Assembly (NCBI GenBank): GCA_016926235.1
Contig: JAFGOZ010000524.1
Location: 65,365 to 129,364 of the forward strand
Direction of reading: 5' to 3'
Origin: Bacteroidales bacterium
GTDB taxonomy: Bacteria > Bacteroidota > Bacteroidia > Bacteroidales > UBA10428
Length of the DNA stretch: 64,000 nucleotides
The notes beneath the pieces were generated by a model. That model ran no database searches and had not been told where the DNA came from. It was given only the letters and a program-made list of their open reading frames with translations. Below are positions 53,293 to 63,212 of the stretch, piece after piece. Numbering within the stretch: position 1 is the stretch's first letter; each line of letters opens with the position of its first letter. Position numbers and translations under genes: made by a program.

Positions 53293-55974
53293 CTATTCAT
53301 TAGTTTTCAATACAGGAACATCTGTAAAAACATATATAAATCCCGTTAAATTTCTTACATATATCCCTCCTATCCTGGGTTCATGCACTTCACATATGTA
53401 ATAATACACACCTGGAGAAACTAGTTTTTTTGTTTTTAAATATGTTCCCTTCCAATTAATATACGGATCGTCGGTTTCATATACCAAATCCCCCCATCTA
53501 TTAAAAATCCTCATATTCACCTTTTTCACATAGTCATTTTTATTCATCGCCCTGTATAGATCATACTTCCCGTCCCCATCAGGACTAAAAACATTGGGCA
53601 ACTCATAAATTGGACAAATATCGACGCAAACCGTATTGGAAGGATCACTTTCATTATTGAAAGAATCAATTGCTGTTACAACATAGCATCCGGCAATAGT
53701 TTGTTCAGGATAATGCACATACCTGGTCGATTCGGATCCCTCAGCATTATAAATAACTTGGTAGGTACTATTTAAATCTGGCTTATAATATACGTTATAC
53801 CGAATAACATCATCAGCACATGTTTCATTTGGATTTGTCCACTGCAATACATTCACCATACTGTCGCAATTGCTGGTAACAATGAGTTGAGGAGGACATG
53901 ATGGAAAAGTATCAATTGGTATCCCACAATTAATATGTGAATAATTCTCTGTATAAATTTTATTATCCTCAATTTGCCTGAATCCCCTGCTTAATGTACG
54001 GTAGCAATACTCTACTCCATTAGTTAAACCTGTGTCACTGTAGTGTTCTTCAGTTGTTACCCCTATTGAATCAAATTGCCCGGTTTGAGAATTTTTTCTG
54101 TATACAGTGTACTCTGTATTAACCCAGGGAACATTATGCTCGAAATGTAAAACGATTTCATTGTCAAGGTTTTCTACATTATGAAATAATGTTGAGGATA
54201 CTTCCTGATTTCCAATCAGGAAACGATTCCCCGGTGTATTATTATACAACTCTATACGATATGAATAGGGATATATAACAGTATTCAACGCCGAGTCGAT
54301 ATATGTAGTATCATTCAGATCTGGTGTTATAAAAGAATGTATCTGCTGCGCATTTGCAGCAGTAAGATTATCAGACCTGTAAATTACTATTTCATATGGT
54401 CCGGGAGCTTCGCTGGTATCGATATCTCTAGGTTTAAGCCATGCCAGTTCAACAACACCCTTTTCATCATCAACCACTGCTACACTGGTTTTAATAATTG
54501 CCGGTTTTCCAGGGACTACCATATTGCACAATTCATTGGAAGCAATGCTAACCGCACCGTCCGGATAACGTGCCACAACCCTGTAACAATATTCGATACC
54601 CTGCAATAATCCGGATCCGTTGTTATTATCAATAAATGCAGTATCTGCTCCATAGGTCATACCAACCAAAATAAAACCTGTATTTCCTGGAACACCTGTT
54701 TGACAAAAACCTGGAACAAAATCTGAAGAATCCTCTTTTCGATAAATATTATAGCCCGAAATATTTGCGCATTCATTTGGTTCCCAAAATATTGTTATAC
54801 TATTATTATTCGATTGGGTCTCTACCAGGTTTGTTGGTGGACCTATCACCTGAACATTAAAAGTTTTTATATTCACCAAATTTATCATTGCATCATCCTC
54901 AGCACGGACAATTACTGTATAAGGTTGCCCACGCACATGAATACAATGTGTAGGCCAGACAAAATGCAAGGTTGAGTAATCGTACCTGAATGTTGCGTTT
55001 ACACGATATGTTGTATCTGTCGTCCAGATGGTATCGTAATCACTCCATATTGTATCATGATAATATTTGGCGGGATTGATGTTAAATGCGAAAGGGCCAC
55101 CCTGGGCAATAACAAAAACCGAGTCATTATCAGCATCAGTAGCCCATAATCTTAAACGTGCTGTATCTCCTGCAACCACGCAAAGATCTTGCATACCAAA
55201 TATTTCCGGTGGTTCGTTATCCGAATCGTAAACCTGAATTTGCATATCCCTGACAACATTCCCAATTTTCACTCCCTGCCTCCATTCTTCAATATTCATA
55301 GCTACATTATAAATACCAACCTCTGTGGGCGAATCCCAAATAAGGTCGCCTGTAACCTCATCTATATAAATAGAATCTGAAGCGGGGGGTAATGTATAAT
55401 CAGGAATAGGCTCTCCATTTTCTTTTGTACAAATGGTGAGTTTATAAGAGATACTATCGCCGTCCGGATCAAAAGCCCCCGGATTATGTATAAATACATG
55501 CCCCACAGCGGCTTTGTCAATTGGATAGTTAAGAAGAAAGGGAGTACTATTATCCCCAACCTGGGGGTCGATGAAAATGGTAGTCTTTATTGAAAATATA
55601 GTATTTACTGAATTGGGAATATTTTTTACCCCTGCATTACGATTAGGGTCCTGTACAAGGATTTGATATACACCGGGTCCGGGATATTCATGAATAGCTA
55701 TATACCTGTTTAAATTATAATTATCCGGAAGATGAATAATAGTATCTTTATACCGTTTGACTGTTGTAATATCACCATCTCCCCACATTACATCAAGTTC
55801 TGGCCGGTCAGCCATGCTAAGCGAATATGTATAGGTTGTTACCAGTACCATATATGTATAGCCCTCAACATGGCTTATTACTATTTCCCCAGCTCTGTTA
55901 TGAGTAGCCATACTATAATTACAGATGAAAATCATCAGTATGGGCAGCAATATATATTTATTCAGCAACCTCAT
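53293..55974 (-). CDS. Giant surface protein with fibronectin III domains and T9SS type B (CHU_C) sorting domain
   Basis: 893 residues: signal peptide to about 23; an N-terminal THNRAGEI region typical of gliding-associated proteins; two or three Ig/cadherin-like domains (about 130-385); about four fibronectin type III domains (about 390-790); and a CHU_C C-terminus (about 800-893; LPNVFSPDGDGKYD, MRIFNRWGDLVYE, GVYYYICEV). The CHU_C type directs export by T9SS and attachment. The role is probably adhesion or motility, without an enzymatic domain. Its ATG overlaps the TGA of the DUF6702 gene (ATGA), and the TPR gene follows after 8 bp. Confidence 0.88.
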   Translation of the reverse strand: MRLLNKYILLPILMIFICNYSMATHNRAGEIVISHVEGYTYMVLVTTYTYSLSMADRPELDVMWGDGDITTVKRYKDTIIHLPDNYNLNRYIAIHEYPGPGVYQILVQDPNRNAGVKNIPNSVNTIFSIKTTIFIDPQVGDNSTPFLLNYPIDKAAVGHVFIHNPGAFDPDGDSISYKLTICTKENGEPIPDYTLPPASDSIYIDEVTGDLIWDSPTEVGIYNVAMNIEEWRQGVKIGNVVRDMQIQVYDSDNEPPEIFGMQDLCVVAGDTARLRLWATDADNDSVFVIAQGGPFAFNINPAKYYHDTIWSDYDTIWTTDTTYRVNATFRYDYSTLHFVWPTHCIHVRGQPYTVIVRAEDDAMINLVNIKTFNVQVIGPPTNLVETQSNNNSITIFWEPNECANISGYNIYRKEDSSDFVPGFCQTGVPGNTGFILVGMTYGADTAFIDNNNGSGLLQGIEYCYRVVARYPDGAVSIASNELCNMVVPGKPAIIKTSVAVVDDEKGVVELAWLKPRDIDTSEAPGPYEIVIYRSDNLTAANAQQIHSFITPDLNDTTYIDSALNTVIYPYSYRIELYNNTPGNRFLIGNQEVSSTLFHNVENLDNEIVLHFEHNVPWVNTEYTVYRKNSQTGQFDSIGVTTEEHYSDTGLTNGVEYCYRTLSRGFRQIEDNKIYTENYSHINCGIPIDTFPSCPPQLIVTSNCDSMVNVLQWTNPNETCADDVIRYNVYYKPDLNSTYQVIYNAEGSESTRYVHYPEQTIAGCYVVTAIDSFNNESDPSNTVCVDICPIYELPNVFSPDGDGKYDLYRAMNKNDYVKKVNMRIFNRWGDLVYETDDPYINWKGTYLKTKKLVSPGVYYYICEVHEPRIGGIYVRNLTGFIYVFTDVPVLKTNE

Positions 55975-56465
55975 CGATTACAATCCAATGTTAAAAAATT
56001 TGATCTTTCCTGAAAATCAAAATACATTCCTTTTTCAATACCAGGACCTTTAAAAATGACCAGGTTCTTTTGATCAAAATACAAATCGGTAAATATAGCA
56101 TTATACACATCAATTTTCTCAACGCAAGCATTTATTTTCCCACAAAAATCAAACCAAATCTCTTCATCTTTAAAAGAATAATCCTTCAATTCCAATTCAA
56201 TTGCAATTGTGTCATTGGCACGCATAGTAAAATTTTCAGTGAGATATCGTTTAGTATAAATCATTGCCATCGAATCAATATATTTTTCAGCCATATTAAT
56301 AGTATCCTGAAAATTATGAAAAACAGCCAGGTTCATATCATTTTTATCTACACGTAGATTGATTGCTAATTGCTCACGATCATCAGAGTAATCTATATTG
56401 GCAACAGATACGCGTAATGGGTGACTGCAATAAACAAACAAAAGTATTTTAAAAATAATATACAT
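55971..56465 (-). CDS. DUF6702-like small secreted protein
   Basis: 164 residues with a signal or membrane segment (1-14) followed by SHPLRVSVANIDY, a motif shared with the DUF6702 family, and beta-strand-rich sequence. It ends with the TGA that overlaps the ATG of the 893-residue gene. It is probably periplasmic, function unknown. The family is often found beside M1 peptidase or surface genes; here its neighbour is a gliding-type protein. Confidence 0.65.
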   Translation of the reverse strand: MYIIFKILLFVYCSHPLRVSVANIDYSDDREQLAINLRVDKNDMNLAVFHNFQDTINMAEKYIDSMAMIYTKRYLTENFTMRANDTIAIELELKDYSFKDEEIWFDFCGKINACVEKIDVYNAIFTDLYFDQKNLVIFKGPGIEKGMYFDFQERSNFLTLDCNR

Positions 56466-56573
56466 GGATATATACGATATTTCACAAAATTACTAAATAT
56501 CGTAAGGTTAACGAATGTATTTAGGATAAATTATAATTTCAGCCAGAACAATTTATCCTTAATATCTGACGAG

Positions 56574-57998
56574 TTAATTACTTTTCATCAGGTTTTTAAC
56601 TGTGCTTATTTCGATAAACGAAGCGCCATGACTCATCCCAAAGTTACCGCCAAGCACAACAATTCTGTCTGTCTCTTTTAATTGTTGTTTCTTAACCAAG
56701 CAGCTTAGTGATTCCCGAATAAAAGCGTGAATCTCATCGGGTTCCTGATAATTGGAATAAACCCCAAAAGAAATTGCCAGTTCTCTCATTACTCTTTTAT
56801 CGTAGCATTGGGCATAAACTACCTTACGCCCCCTATAGCCTGCAATATTACGAATTGTACGTCCTGTAGATGTATCTGCAATAATTGCTTCTGCGTCCAA
56901 CTTTATGGAAGCTTCTACTGCTGTTTTGGATAAAAATGCAGAAGTCTCGGTACTCATTACTTTAATAGGAACCTCATTAACATCACTTCGGCTTTTTTCT
57001 ACTTCCAAAGCAATCTTGGCCATGGTCTCAACAGCCTCAACGGGATAATCACCAAATGCCGTTTCTCCACTCAACATGATAGTATCAGCTTTACTATAAA
57101 TAGCATTTGCAATATCACTCACCTCAGCACGCGTTGGGCGTGGTTCCTTTATCATTGAATGAAGCATCTGAGTTGCAATAATTACTGGTTTTCTTGCTGC
57201 TATACATTTGTTAATGATCATCTTTTGAATACCTGGTATTTTTTCATAAGGTATTTCTATAGCTAAATCGCCCCTTGCAACCATTATACCATATACATTT
57301 TCAAGTATCTCATCCAGGTTGTCCACCCCTTCCTGGTTCTCTATTTTTGCAATTATCTTTATCCTGCTTTTTTTAGCATCTAAGAGTTTCTGCAATTGCT
57401 CTACATCCTTTTTATTGCGAACAAATGAATGTGCTATAAAATCGATATCATGCTCAATAGCAAATTCAATATAATCCTTGTCCTTCTTGCTTAATGAGGG
57501 TAATGAAAATTTTGCATCAGGTACATTCACACTCTTTTTTCCTGAAAAACTACCATTATTCATAGCAAGACAATGTAGCTCGTCACCCTTCTTATCTTGA
57601 ATTTGTAATTCAATAAAACCATCATCAATCAAAATAACATCCTTCTTACTAACCTCATTCACAAACTTGTCATAATTTACATAGATTGTTTCCTTTGTCG
57701 ATTTTTTTTCCGGATCGCCTTTAACTATGACTTTATCACCTTTGTTTAATATTATTTTATCTTCTGCTTTGGTAGTCCTTAATTCAGGGCCTTTTGTGTC
57801 AAGTATTAAAGCTATTCTTTCTGAAACCTGTCTTACATTATTTATCACCTTCAATGTGTCTTCAGGAGATTGGTGTGCTGTGTTTAACCGGACAGCGTTC
57901 ATACCCTTTTCATACAATTGCTTTATAAAATCCACATCACATTTCATGTCCGAGATAGTAGCAATAATTTTTGTCTTCTTCTTCATAGTAAAATCCAT
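56574..57998 (-). CDS. pyk: Pyruvate kinase
   Basis: Converts PEP + ADP to pyruvate + ATP. 474 residues with the expected layout: barrel start KTKIIATISD near 6-15, LNTAHQSPED, LDTKGPELRT near 68, then DDGFIELQ, KIENQEGVDNLDEIL (catalytic Lys and metal-binding Glu near 221-224), ARGDLAIEIP, and ATQMLHSMIKEPRPTRAEVSDIANAI. It then ends in a regulatory domain of about 120 residues. The start could also be Met5 (57986). It is divergent from xerD, with an 81-bp spacer that holds a TATATTTG promoter element. Confidence 0.96.
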   Translation of the reverse strand: MDFTMKKKTKIIATISDMKCDVDFIKQLYEKGMNAVRLNTAHQSPEDTLKVINNVRQVSERIALILDTKGPELRTTKAEDKIILNKGDKVIVKGDPEKKSTKETIYVNYDKFVNEVSKKDVILIDDGFIELQIQDKKGDELHCLAMNNGSFSGKKSVNVPDAKFSLPSLSKKDKDYIEFAIEHDIDFIAHSFVRNKKDVEQLQKLLDAKKSRIKIIAKIENQEGVDNLDEILENVYGIMVARGDLAIEIPYEKIPGIQKMIINKCIAARKPVIIATQMLHSMIKEPRPTRAEVSDIANAIYSKADTIMLSGETAFGDYPVEAVETMAKIALEVEKSRSDVNEVPIKVMSTETSAFLSKTAVEASIKLDAEAIIADTSTGRTIRNIAGYRGRKVVYAQCYDKRVMRELAISFGVYSNYQEPDEIHAFIRESLSCLVKKQQLKETDRIVVLGGNFGMSHGASFIEISTVKNLMKSN

Positions 57999-58026
57999 AT
58001 GTTTGTAACTTATAGTAAAAAGTGTG

Positions 58027-58034
58027 CAAATATA
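58027..58034 (-). promoter_or_regulatory. Putative -7 promoter element of pyk
   Basis: Minus-strand TATATTTG fits TAnnTTTG, 28 bp before the pyk ATG, in the pyk-xerD divergent spacer. Confidence 0.5.
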
Positions 58035-58079
58035 AAGTGATTCTATCTAATTTTAACCTTCAGTCAATGTAAATTTTAC

Positions 58080-58988
58080 ATGATTTTTATGTTATGGAAT
58101 GAAACCATACAAAACTTCGAAAACTATTTAAAACTTGAAAAATCACTTTCAAAAAACTCGGTCGATGCATATATGAGAGACATCGAGAAGCTGAAAATGT
58201 TCGCAGAAAATCAAAAACCTGTGTTAGATCCCGAAAACATTACACTTCAGCAACTTGAATCTTTTATAGTTTACCTCAACCAGTTAGGATTAAGCCATCG
58301 GTCGCAGGCACGCATTATTTCCGGGATAAAAGCTTTCTACAAATACCTGATAATGGACGACCAGATTGAAGCTGATCCTACAGAACTTCTTGAAAGTCCA
58401 AAAATAGGAAGAAAATTACCTGAAGTACTTTCAATCGAGGAAATTGAAAGAATTATTGAAGCAATAGACCTAAGTATACCAGAAGGGCACAGGAACAAAG
58501 CTATTATTGAGGTACTCTACGGATGCGGTTTACGGGTTTCTGAACTGGTTGGTTTGAGGCTTACCAATTATTACCCTGCGCAGGGTTATATTCGCATTAC
58601 CGGTAAGGGTGATAAAGAAAGGCTTGTCCCCATTGGTGAAAGCGCAATAAAGGCAATCAGCTATTACATGCCCGATCGAAACAGCCTGCCAGTTATTCAA
58701 AAAGGGCATGAGAACATCCTTTTCCTCAACCGAAGGGGCAAAATGCTGACCCGCGTGATGATATTCACCATAATTAAAGGCCTGGCCACAAAAGCCGGGA
58801 TAAAGCAAACCATAAGCCCACATACATTCCGCCATTCATTTGCCACCCATCTCATTGACGGGGGGGCAGACCTGCGCGCTGTTCAGGAAATGCTTGGACA
58901 TGAGTCCATCCTTACTACAGAAATATATACACACCTGGACAGAGAGTTCTTACGGGATGCTATTTTGAGATTTCATCCGAGAGCTTAA
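58080..58988 (+). CDS. xerD: Site-specific tyrosine recombinase XerD
   Basis: 302 residues, the usual length for the chromosome-dimer-resolving Xer recombinases. N-terminal SAM-like core-binding domain (about 5-95) and a catalytic domain with Arg152 (GCGLRVSEL), Lys176 (TGKGDKE), His248/Arg251 (PHTFRHSFATH), His274 (LGHESI) and Tyr283 (TEIYTHLD). The hexad is complete. A slightly later start at 58092 (MLWNETIQNF) is also possible. No phage or integron genes are adjacent, supporting a housekeeping role. Confidence 0.94.
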   Translation: MIFMLWNETIQNFENYLKLEKSLSKNSVDAYMRDIEKLKMFAENQKPVLDPENITLQQLESFIVYLNQLGLSHRSQARIISGIKAFYKYLIMDDQIEADPTELLESPKIGRKLPEVLSIEEIERIIEAIDLSIPEGHRNKAIIEVLYGCGLRVSELVGLRLTNYYPAQGYIRITGKGDKERLVPIGESAIKAISYYMPDRNSLPVIQKGHENILFLNRRGKMLTRVMIFTIIKGLATKAGIKQTISPHTFRHSFATHLIDGGADLRAVQEMLGHESILTTEIYTHLDREFLRDAILRFHPRA

Positions 58989-59000
58989 TGCAATGTAAAA

Positions 59001-59077
59001 CATAAAATGAATAATGTATAATGGGATACCCTTTCAGAGTTCGTAGAACCCGACAGAAGTTTGGTGTAGAATAAGGG
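59001..59077 (+). repeat. Diverged interspersed repeat, copy B (first copy at 13451)
   Basis: AATGAATAATGTATAATGGGATACC followed at the expected spacing by TCAGAGTTC, CCGACAG and TTTGGTGTAGAA. It has the same orientation as copy A and is likewise followed by a tandem array. Confidence 0.55.
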
Positions 59078-59081
59078 AAAT

Positions 59082-59126
59082 AGTTACAGTTACAGTTACA
59101 GTTACAGTTACAGTTACAGTTGCAGT
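59082..59126. repeat. Hexanucleotide tandem repeat (AGTTAC)n
   Basis: Six exact AGTTAC units, one AGTTGC and a partial AGT, immediately downstream of repeat copy B. On the minus strand it opens an artificial Asn-Cys-repeat frame that I do not believe. Confidence 0.95.
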
Positions 59127-59394
59127 GGTAATGTGATAATATGGTACAGTTAACCGGAAGTACTATGCAGTTTTTAGATGACATCGTGCAGTTCGGGATA
59201 TGTGGTCTCAAAATAAAAGAATGCATATAAATTCAGGTTACCTGAAAATAGACTTTAAATTTAATAGATACTTATAAGAAATTATCAGGTATAGGTATGT
59301 TCATTAACAATCACTACTGTCCGATTAAATATTTTATGAAATTATGAAATGCCTTTATTTATATGCCGTCCCTACGGGACTTTAATGCCCCCAG

Positions 59395-59545
59395 GTCATT
59401 TTTGTGCTACTACCAATATTTTGTCCCTAACGGGACAGTCCCGTAGGGACGACATATTGGTAACCATTGTGTTAGAAAATGTTTCTAAGTCCCGTAAGGG
59501 ACGAAATATAATTTACTCGTTTAGTAATGATTAACAATATATTAA
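59395..59545 (-). repeat. GTCCC-palindrome interspersed repeat, copy B (inverted)
   Basis: Reverse complement matches 17335-17477 over about 140 bp with roughly one substitution in eight to ten bases by eye. Strong palindromes GTCCC-TAACG-GGAC and GTCCC-GTAG-GGAC are better preserved here than in copy A. Confidence 0.75.
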
Positions 59546-59683
59546 CAGATGCTTAACAATCATCCCTAATCCTTTGATATAGTTAAAATTAAATATTCAA
59601 TTAATTCGTGAAATCCGTGGACAAAATTTTTTGGCACAACATTTGGATTATACCTGTCAAAGTAACTTATAAAACCGAAAGCC

Positions 59684-60406
59684 ATGAAAACAATAAGACT
59701 TATAATAGCAGGATTCGCACTGATGTTGATGGCAGGTTGTTATCATTATCATGAATATCCTGTAGAACCGGTAGCCAGGTTTACCGTTTCTGACTATGTA
59801 GTGGAAATACATCAAAAAATTTATTTCACGAACAATTCTCTCAATGCAGATTATTTTGAATGGGACTTTGGTGATGGCTATGTAACAAATGTGCCTAACC
59901 CGTCACACAATTATGATTTTTCAGGAACGTACACGGTGTCGCTAACTGCCTTTTTCGACGGTTTGGCGCATACCACCTACCAGACTATTACTGTTCAGTC
60001 TTCAACCATACTGGAAATAACAGTTTTGGAATATTATGATGAGTATGCAGTTCCTGATGCCAGCATTATACTATATCCTACACTTAATGACTGGTACAAT
60101 CAGACAAATGCAGTTATTAAAGTTTATTCGGATTATTACGGAGTGGCAGTTATTAAAGACCTTCCACCTCAGGCATACTACGTAGATGTATGGCACCCGG
60201 AACACAATAACTACATTCTAGCAGAAGAAGACGTGAGATACATCCGTATCCCCCCGCTTATTGAACACGGAACTACTTTCTTTACTGCCTGGGTTGATTA
60301 CGTACCTGAAGGTTGGAAGAAAAAAGGTGAAGCTGTTCAAAGCCTGAAAAAAGCAAGGACATTCAAAGAGAATGTTAAACAAGAAGCATTTGAAACAAAA
60401 AAATAG
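59684..60406 (+). CDS. PKD-domain lipoprotein
   Basis: 240 residues. Lipoprotein signal with Cys19 (LMAGC). A PKD domain follows (about 28-108; YFEWDFGDGYVTN and NPSHNYDFSGTYTVSL are diagnostic), then a carboxypeptidase-regulatory-like beta domain (about 110-190; ILEITVLEYYDEYAVPDASIIL and GVAVIKDLPPQAYYVDVW). The tail is Lys-rich. It is a surface-exposed binding or scaffold lipoprotein. Monocistronic, followed by a terminator shared with the papain-like gene. Confidence 0.85.
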   Translation: MKTIRLIIAGFALMLMAGCYHYHEYPVEPVARFTVSDYVVEIHQKIYFTNNSLNADYFEWDFGDGYVTNVPNPSHNYDFSGTYTVSLTAFFDGLAHTTYQTITVQSSTILEITVLEYYDEYAVPDASIILYPTLNDWYNQTNAVIKVYSDYYGVAVIKDLPPQAYYVDVWHPEHNNYILAEEDVRYIRIPPLIEHGTTFFTAWVDYVPEGWKKKGEAVQSLKKARTFKENVKQEAFETKK

Positions 60407-60444
60407 ATTATTCCCAGGGTTTATATTTTAGGGTTAAAAAAAAG

Positions 60445-60474
60445 AGGGGCTCCGTTAGTTGTGAGCCCCTTTTT
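60445..60474. terminator. Bidirectional terminator
   Basis: AGGGGCTC (60445-60452) pairs with GAGCCCCT (60463-60470), loop 10 nt, with T run at 60470-60474 and A run at 60436-60443. It terminates both the PKD lipoprotein gene and the converging peptidase gene. Confidence 0.9.
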
Positions 60475-60476
60475 AT

Positions 60477-62231
60477 TTATCTTTTTGGCTGTTGTTGCCT
60501 TCCATTCTTTAGTAAATATTCATCTACTTTTTGCTGAAGCAACCCTGAACGTTTATGGTACTTCAACATCTCTCGTATCTCTTGAGAAGAATATGCGTTC
60601 ATATTCCTGCCAGCCTTAACAGTTCCTTTTGGTGATGCAGCAAATTTTCCGGGTTTTGAATAATTGTTAGCAGATTTTTTACTTCCTGAATCATTAATGA
60701 TACCAGCGTCCACATAAAGAGGATCCCCGTAATCATCTGTATAGAAATAGTAATTATTGTCCTCATAAGCTTCAGAAATAACATCATACCCATCAGCTAT
60801 TAACACCATATAATAATAGCCTGTAACATTTTCCATTTTGTATCCCCAGGTAAAACCAAAAGTATCAGTAGTATTATAAAGGGCATTGGCAACACTTATA
60901 CCAGGTGCCACATCACAGTTGTTCCACCAGTTTCCAGAGCTACCGTCTCCAATTTCGGAAATAACATTAAATGAACCATTATTGCCTAATTGTTCACCAC
61001 CTTCGTAATTTGCCCAGTAATTTCCAGAATTGCCATACTCATCAGTATAATAGTCATAAAGAACGATCCCAAAGTCATTTGCATCGTATGCATTATAATA
61101 GATGTATATTATATTCCATCTGTCAGTCGCTGGTATTGTTGATGTCCCGGCGTTAAATACATTATATTCTATTGTTCTGTATAGAGGATCTGAATCATCA
61201 TAATCATCATAATCCTGGAGTTCCCATGCAACAAGGTCTTTACCGCTGGTTGTTTCATCGGGGTCAACCACATTGTCTCCATCATCATCAGGATTTGAGC
61301 GCTTGTTGGTAGCTACAAAAGCTGCAAAACAAAACTCATCCACAAAAAAATCATAATCTACCCAGATATACCCGTCATCGCCCCAGCTTGTGGCCCATGA
61401 ATTCACAACGCGGAATGCACCGGAACTCCCCATATCATCATCATACCCGGCCAGTAACATGGCATGATATGCATGCTGCATACCGGGGTTCAGGTAGGTA
61501 TCACTGTTGATCACATCATCGGAATTCCAGGCCATAAAATTATCTCCCAACCTGGCACCAATTGCAACAGCACGTCCATCAGCAAGATATCCTTTTAGTT
61601 CATCTACATCTAAATTCACTTCGCGGTAGCTGTCAATTTTATAATTTCCTGCATCACTTGTCCATTCTGACTCCGGTGAGTTTGAACAATCTCCCAGTCC
61701 AGAATAAGGTACAGTAGACATCTTGGCTATACCACGTGAAACCATCATATCAAAAGCATACTCAAAACCGGTACCATTACAATCTGCTCCTTTTTGAGCT
61801 GAAGGAATAGACCAGAATAAATCTTTTGGACTAAACTGATTTGATACATTACTTAGCTGAGAAGGTGAATAACCCTGGTCAACACCTTCCAGGAACGTTT
61901 TAAGGTTATAACCCAAAGCCCAGGCAACACAAGTACCATAAGCCCCCTGGTTACCAATTGGAGGCAATTTACTGGTAAGGTCAACGCTTGAAGGTAAATC
62001 CTGGTCCCCCATAGAACCCAGGTTTATATCGTCTTCAATCTCATCCAGGTTTTCTTCGTCACTTCCAATCCATCCAAAGAGGTCTGTGGCCTCGCCATCT
62101 TCACCTAAAACATCAGATAAAGCATCAATCTTCTCCACTACTTTCTGTGCTTCTTCACATCCATGGAAAATAATTCCCAAAAGAAACAATGAAGCAATTA
62201 GCATACTGATTTTTTTCATATTCTTTTTCAT
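60477..62231 (-). CDS. Papain-like (C1A) peptidase lipoprotein
   Basis: 584 residues. Lipoprotein signal with Cys25 (FHGC); an acidic linker (about 40-78); C1 peptidase domain (about 80-310) with catalytic Cys101 (QGAYGTCVAWA), His256 (AYHAMLLAGY) and Asn277 (NSWATSWGDDGY) and oxyanion Gln95. No long inhibitory propeptide is visible. The C-terminal half (about 330-560) is Tyr/Asn/Asp-rich beta sequence resembling a CARDB-like domain, with a basic QQQPKR tail. Secreted to the surface for extracellular proteolysis. The likely start uses the longest frame; Met5 also has a good signal. The pentapeptide gene lies 30 bp upstream on the same strand. Confidence 0.9.
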   Translation of the reverse strand: MKKNMKKISMLIASLFLLGIIFHGCEEAQKVVEKIDALSDVLGEDGEATDLFGWIGSDEENLDEIEDDINLGSMGDQDLPSSVDLTSKLPPIGNQGAYGTCVAWALGYNLKTFLEGVDQGYSPSQLSNVSNQFSPKDLFWSIPSAQKGADCNGTGFEYAFDMMVSRGIAKMSTVPYSGLGDCSNSPESEWTSDAGNYKIDSYREVNLDVDELKGYLADGRAVAIGARLGDNFMAWNSDDVINSDTYLNPGMQHAYHAMLLAGYDDDMGSSGAFRVVNSWATSWGDDGYIWVDYDFFVDEFCFAAFVATNKRSNPDDDGDNVVDPDETTSGKDLVAWELQDYDDYDDSDPLYRTIEYNVFNAGTSTIPATDRWNIIYIYYNAYDANDFGIVLYDYYTDEYGNSGNYWANYEGGEQLGNNGSFNVISEIGDGSSGNWWNNCDVAPGISVANALYNTTDTFGFTWGYKMENVTGYYYMVLIADGYDVISEAYEDNNYYFYTDDYGDPLYVDAGIINDSGSKKSANNYSKPGKFAASPKGTVKAGRNMNAYSSQEIREMLKYHKRSGLLQQKVDEYLLKNGRQQQPKR

Positions 62232-62261
62232 TTTGTATTGATTTATGTTATAACTAAAAAT

Positions 62262-63212
62262 TTATTTTACCTTTAATTCTTCCCCTTCAATTATTCTTGC
62301 ATTGACCATCTCAATCTTCGCATCATTTTCAAATATAGTTTGTTCTGTATCCGGTTTAAAAAATATAAATCTGGCATCATTAAAAATCAAATCATTAGAG
62401 AAAACAGAATTTGTAAATTTAAGTTCACAATCGATCCTTGCTCTTTTAAAATTGGTTTCCCCCTTAAAATGCACTTCAATAAAATCCCCCCTTTGGTTTA
62501 TCGAGGAACTTGAAAAAATAGCTTTTCCACTAAACAGTGCATAATTAAACATACATCCGCCCTTAAATGACACCAGGCTAAAATCCGTGTTTTGAAAGAA
62601 TTTAACATTACTGAATTGGGCCATGGAGGCAAACGCAGCATTCTGAAAATATCCTATGCCAACAAATTCGGCTTTCATGAAATTTATCGAACCATTGCAC
62701 AGTATCCCCTGAAAATAAGCCTTATCCTTGAAAAAGCTTTCGTTAAAATAGTTATAACGGGCATTAAAAGATGCCCCTGTAAATATTGCCTGATGGTTAA
62801 ACTTTGAATTTCCAAAATTCACTACTCCCTGGATTATGGCTTCCTTAAAAATCACTTCATCCTGAAACTCACAATTAAGAAATGTCAGGTTCTTTTCACA
62901 AATTACTACGTGTGCAAATTTGCCATCGTTACGATATCCTATTATTTTTCCCGTGAAATTGCAATTTAGGAATGCCAGTGAAGAAGAGATATTATAACGA
63001 ATAACGCCTTTGGATTCAGGATAACCAGGCTGTATTGTTGTTAAATCCAAGTCTCCATTAATAGTAACATCATTTATTAAAATATTCTCGCCTTTTTTAA
63101 GTTTTTTAATAATATCAGCTGCTTCAATCTCATCATCATAGTATGTTGAAGGAGATGCACAACTTGGGACAATAAAAAATAAAAGGAAAGATACGACCAG
63201 TTTTAAATTCAT
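62262..63212 (-). CDS. Pentapeptide-repeat lipoprotein
   Basis: 316 residues. Lipoprotein signal with Cys18 (VPSC), a short helical segment with VTINGDLDL, then about 35 degenerate pentapeptide units (F at the centre, A/N/S at the position before: LTFLNCEF, VIFKEAIIQGVVNFGNSKF, TDFSLVSFKG and so on) forming a right-handed quadrilateral beta-helix. Function unknown; some pentapeptide proteins mimic DNA, but this one is exported, so a surface role is more likely. It probably shares a transcript with the papain-like peptidase gene downstream (30 bp). Confidence 0.85.
   Translation of the reverse strand: MNLKLVVSFLLFFIVPSCASPSTYYDDEIEAADIIKKLKKGENILINDVTINGDLDLTTIQPGYPESKGVIRYNISSSLAFLNCNFTGKIIGYRNDGKFAHVVICEKNLTFLNCEFQDEVIFKEAIIQGVVNFGNSKFNHQAIFTGASFNARYNYFNESFFKDKAYFQGILCNGSINFMKAEFVGIGYFQNAAFASMAQFSNVKFFQNTDFSLVSFKGGCMFNYALFSGKAIFSSSSINQRGDFIEVHFKGETNFKRARIDCELKFTNSVFSNDLIFNDARFIFFKPDTEQTIFENDAKIEMVNARIIEGEELKVK

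Larger units (their letters stand above)
58989..59683. other. Repeat-rich intergenic region between xerD and the PKD lipoprotein
   Basis: 695 bp without a credible gene. It holds, in order, the second copy of the AATGAATAATG repeat (59001-59077), a hexamer array (59082-59126), and the inverted second copy of the GTCCC-palindrome repeat (59395-59545). A further GTCCC palindrome lies at about 59366-59380. Short reading frames here run through repeats and are not genes. Confidence 0.7.

Noticed and set aside
58080..58988. Phage or integron integrase
   Set aside because: Length and motifs fit housekeeping XerD, and no mobile genes surround it.
58960..59226. Minus-strand reading frame with Asn-Cys repeats
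   Set aside because: The repeats are the translation of the AGTTAC hexamer array; the frame has no credible protein ends.
59349..59534. 61-codon frame in the xerD downstream spacer
   Set aside because: It runs through the GTCCC-palindrome repeat and is not conserved as a protein in the other copy.
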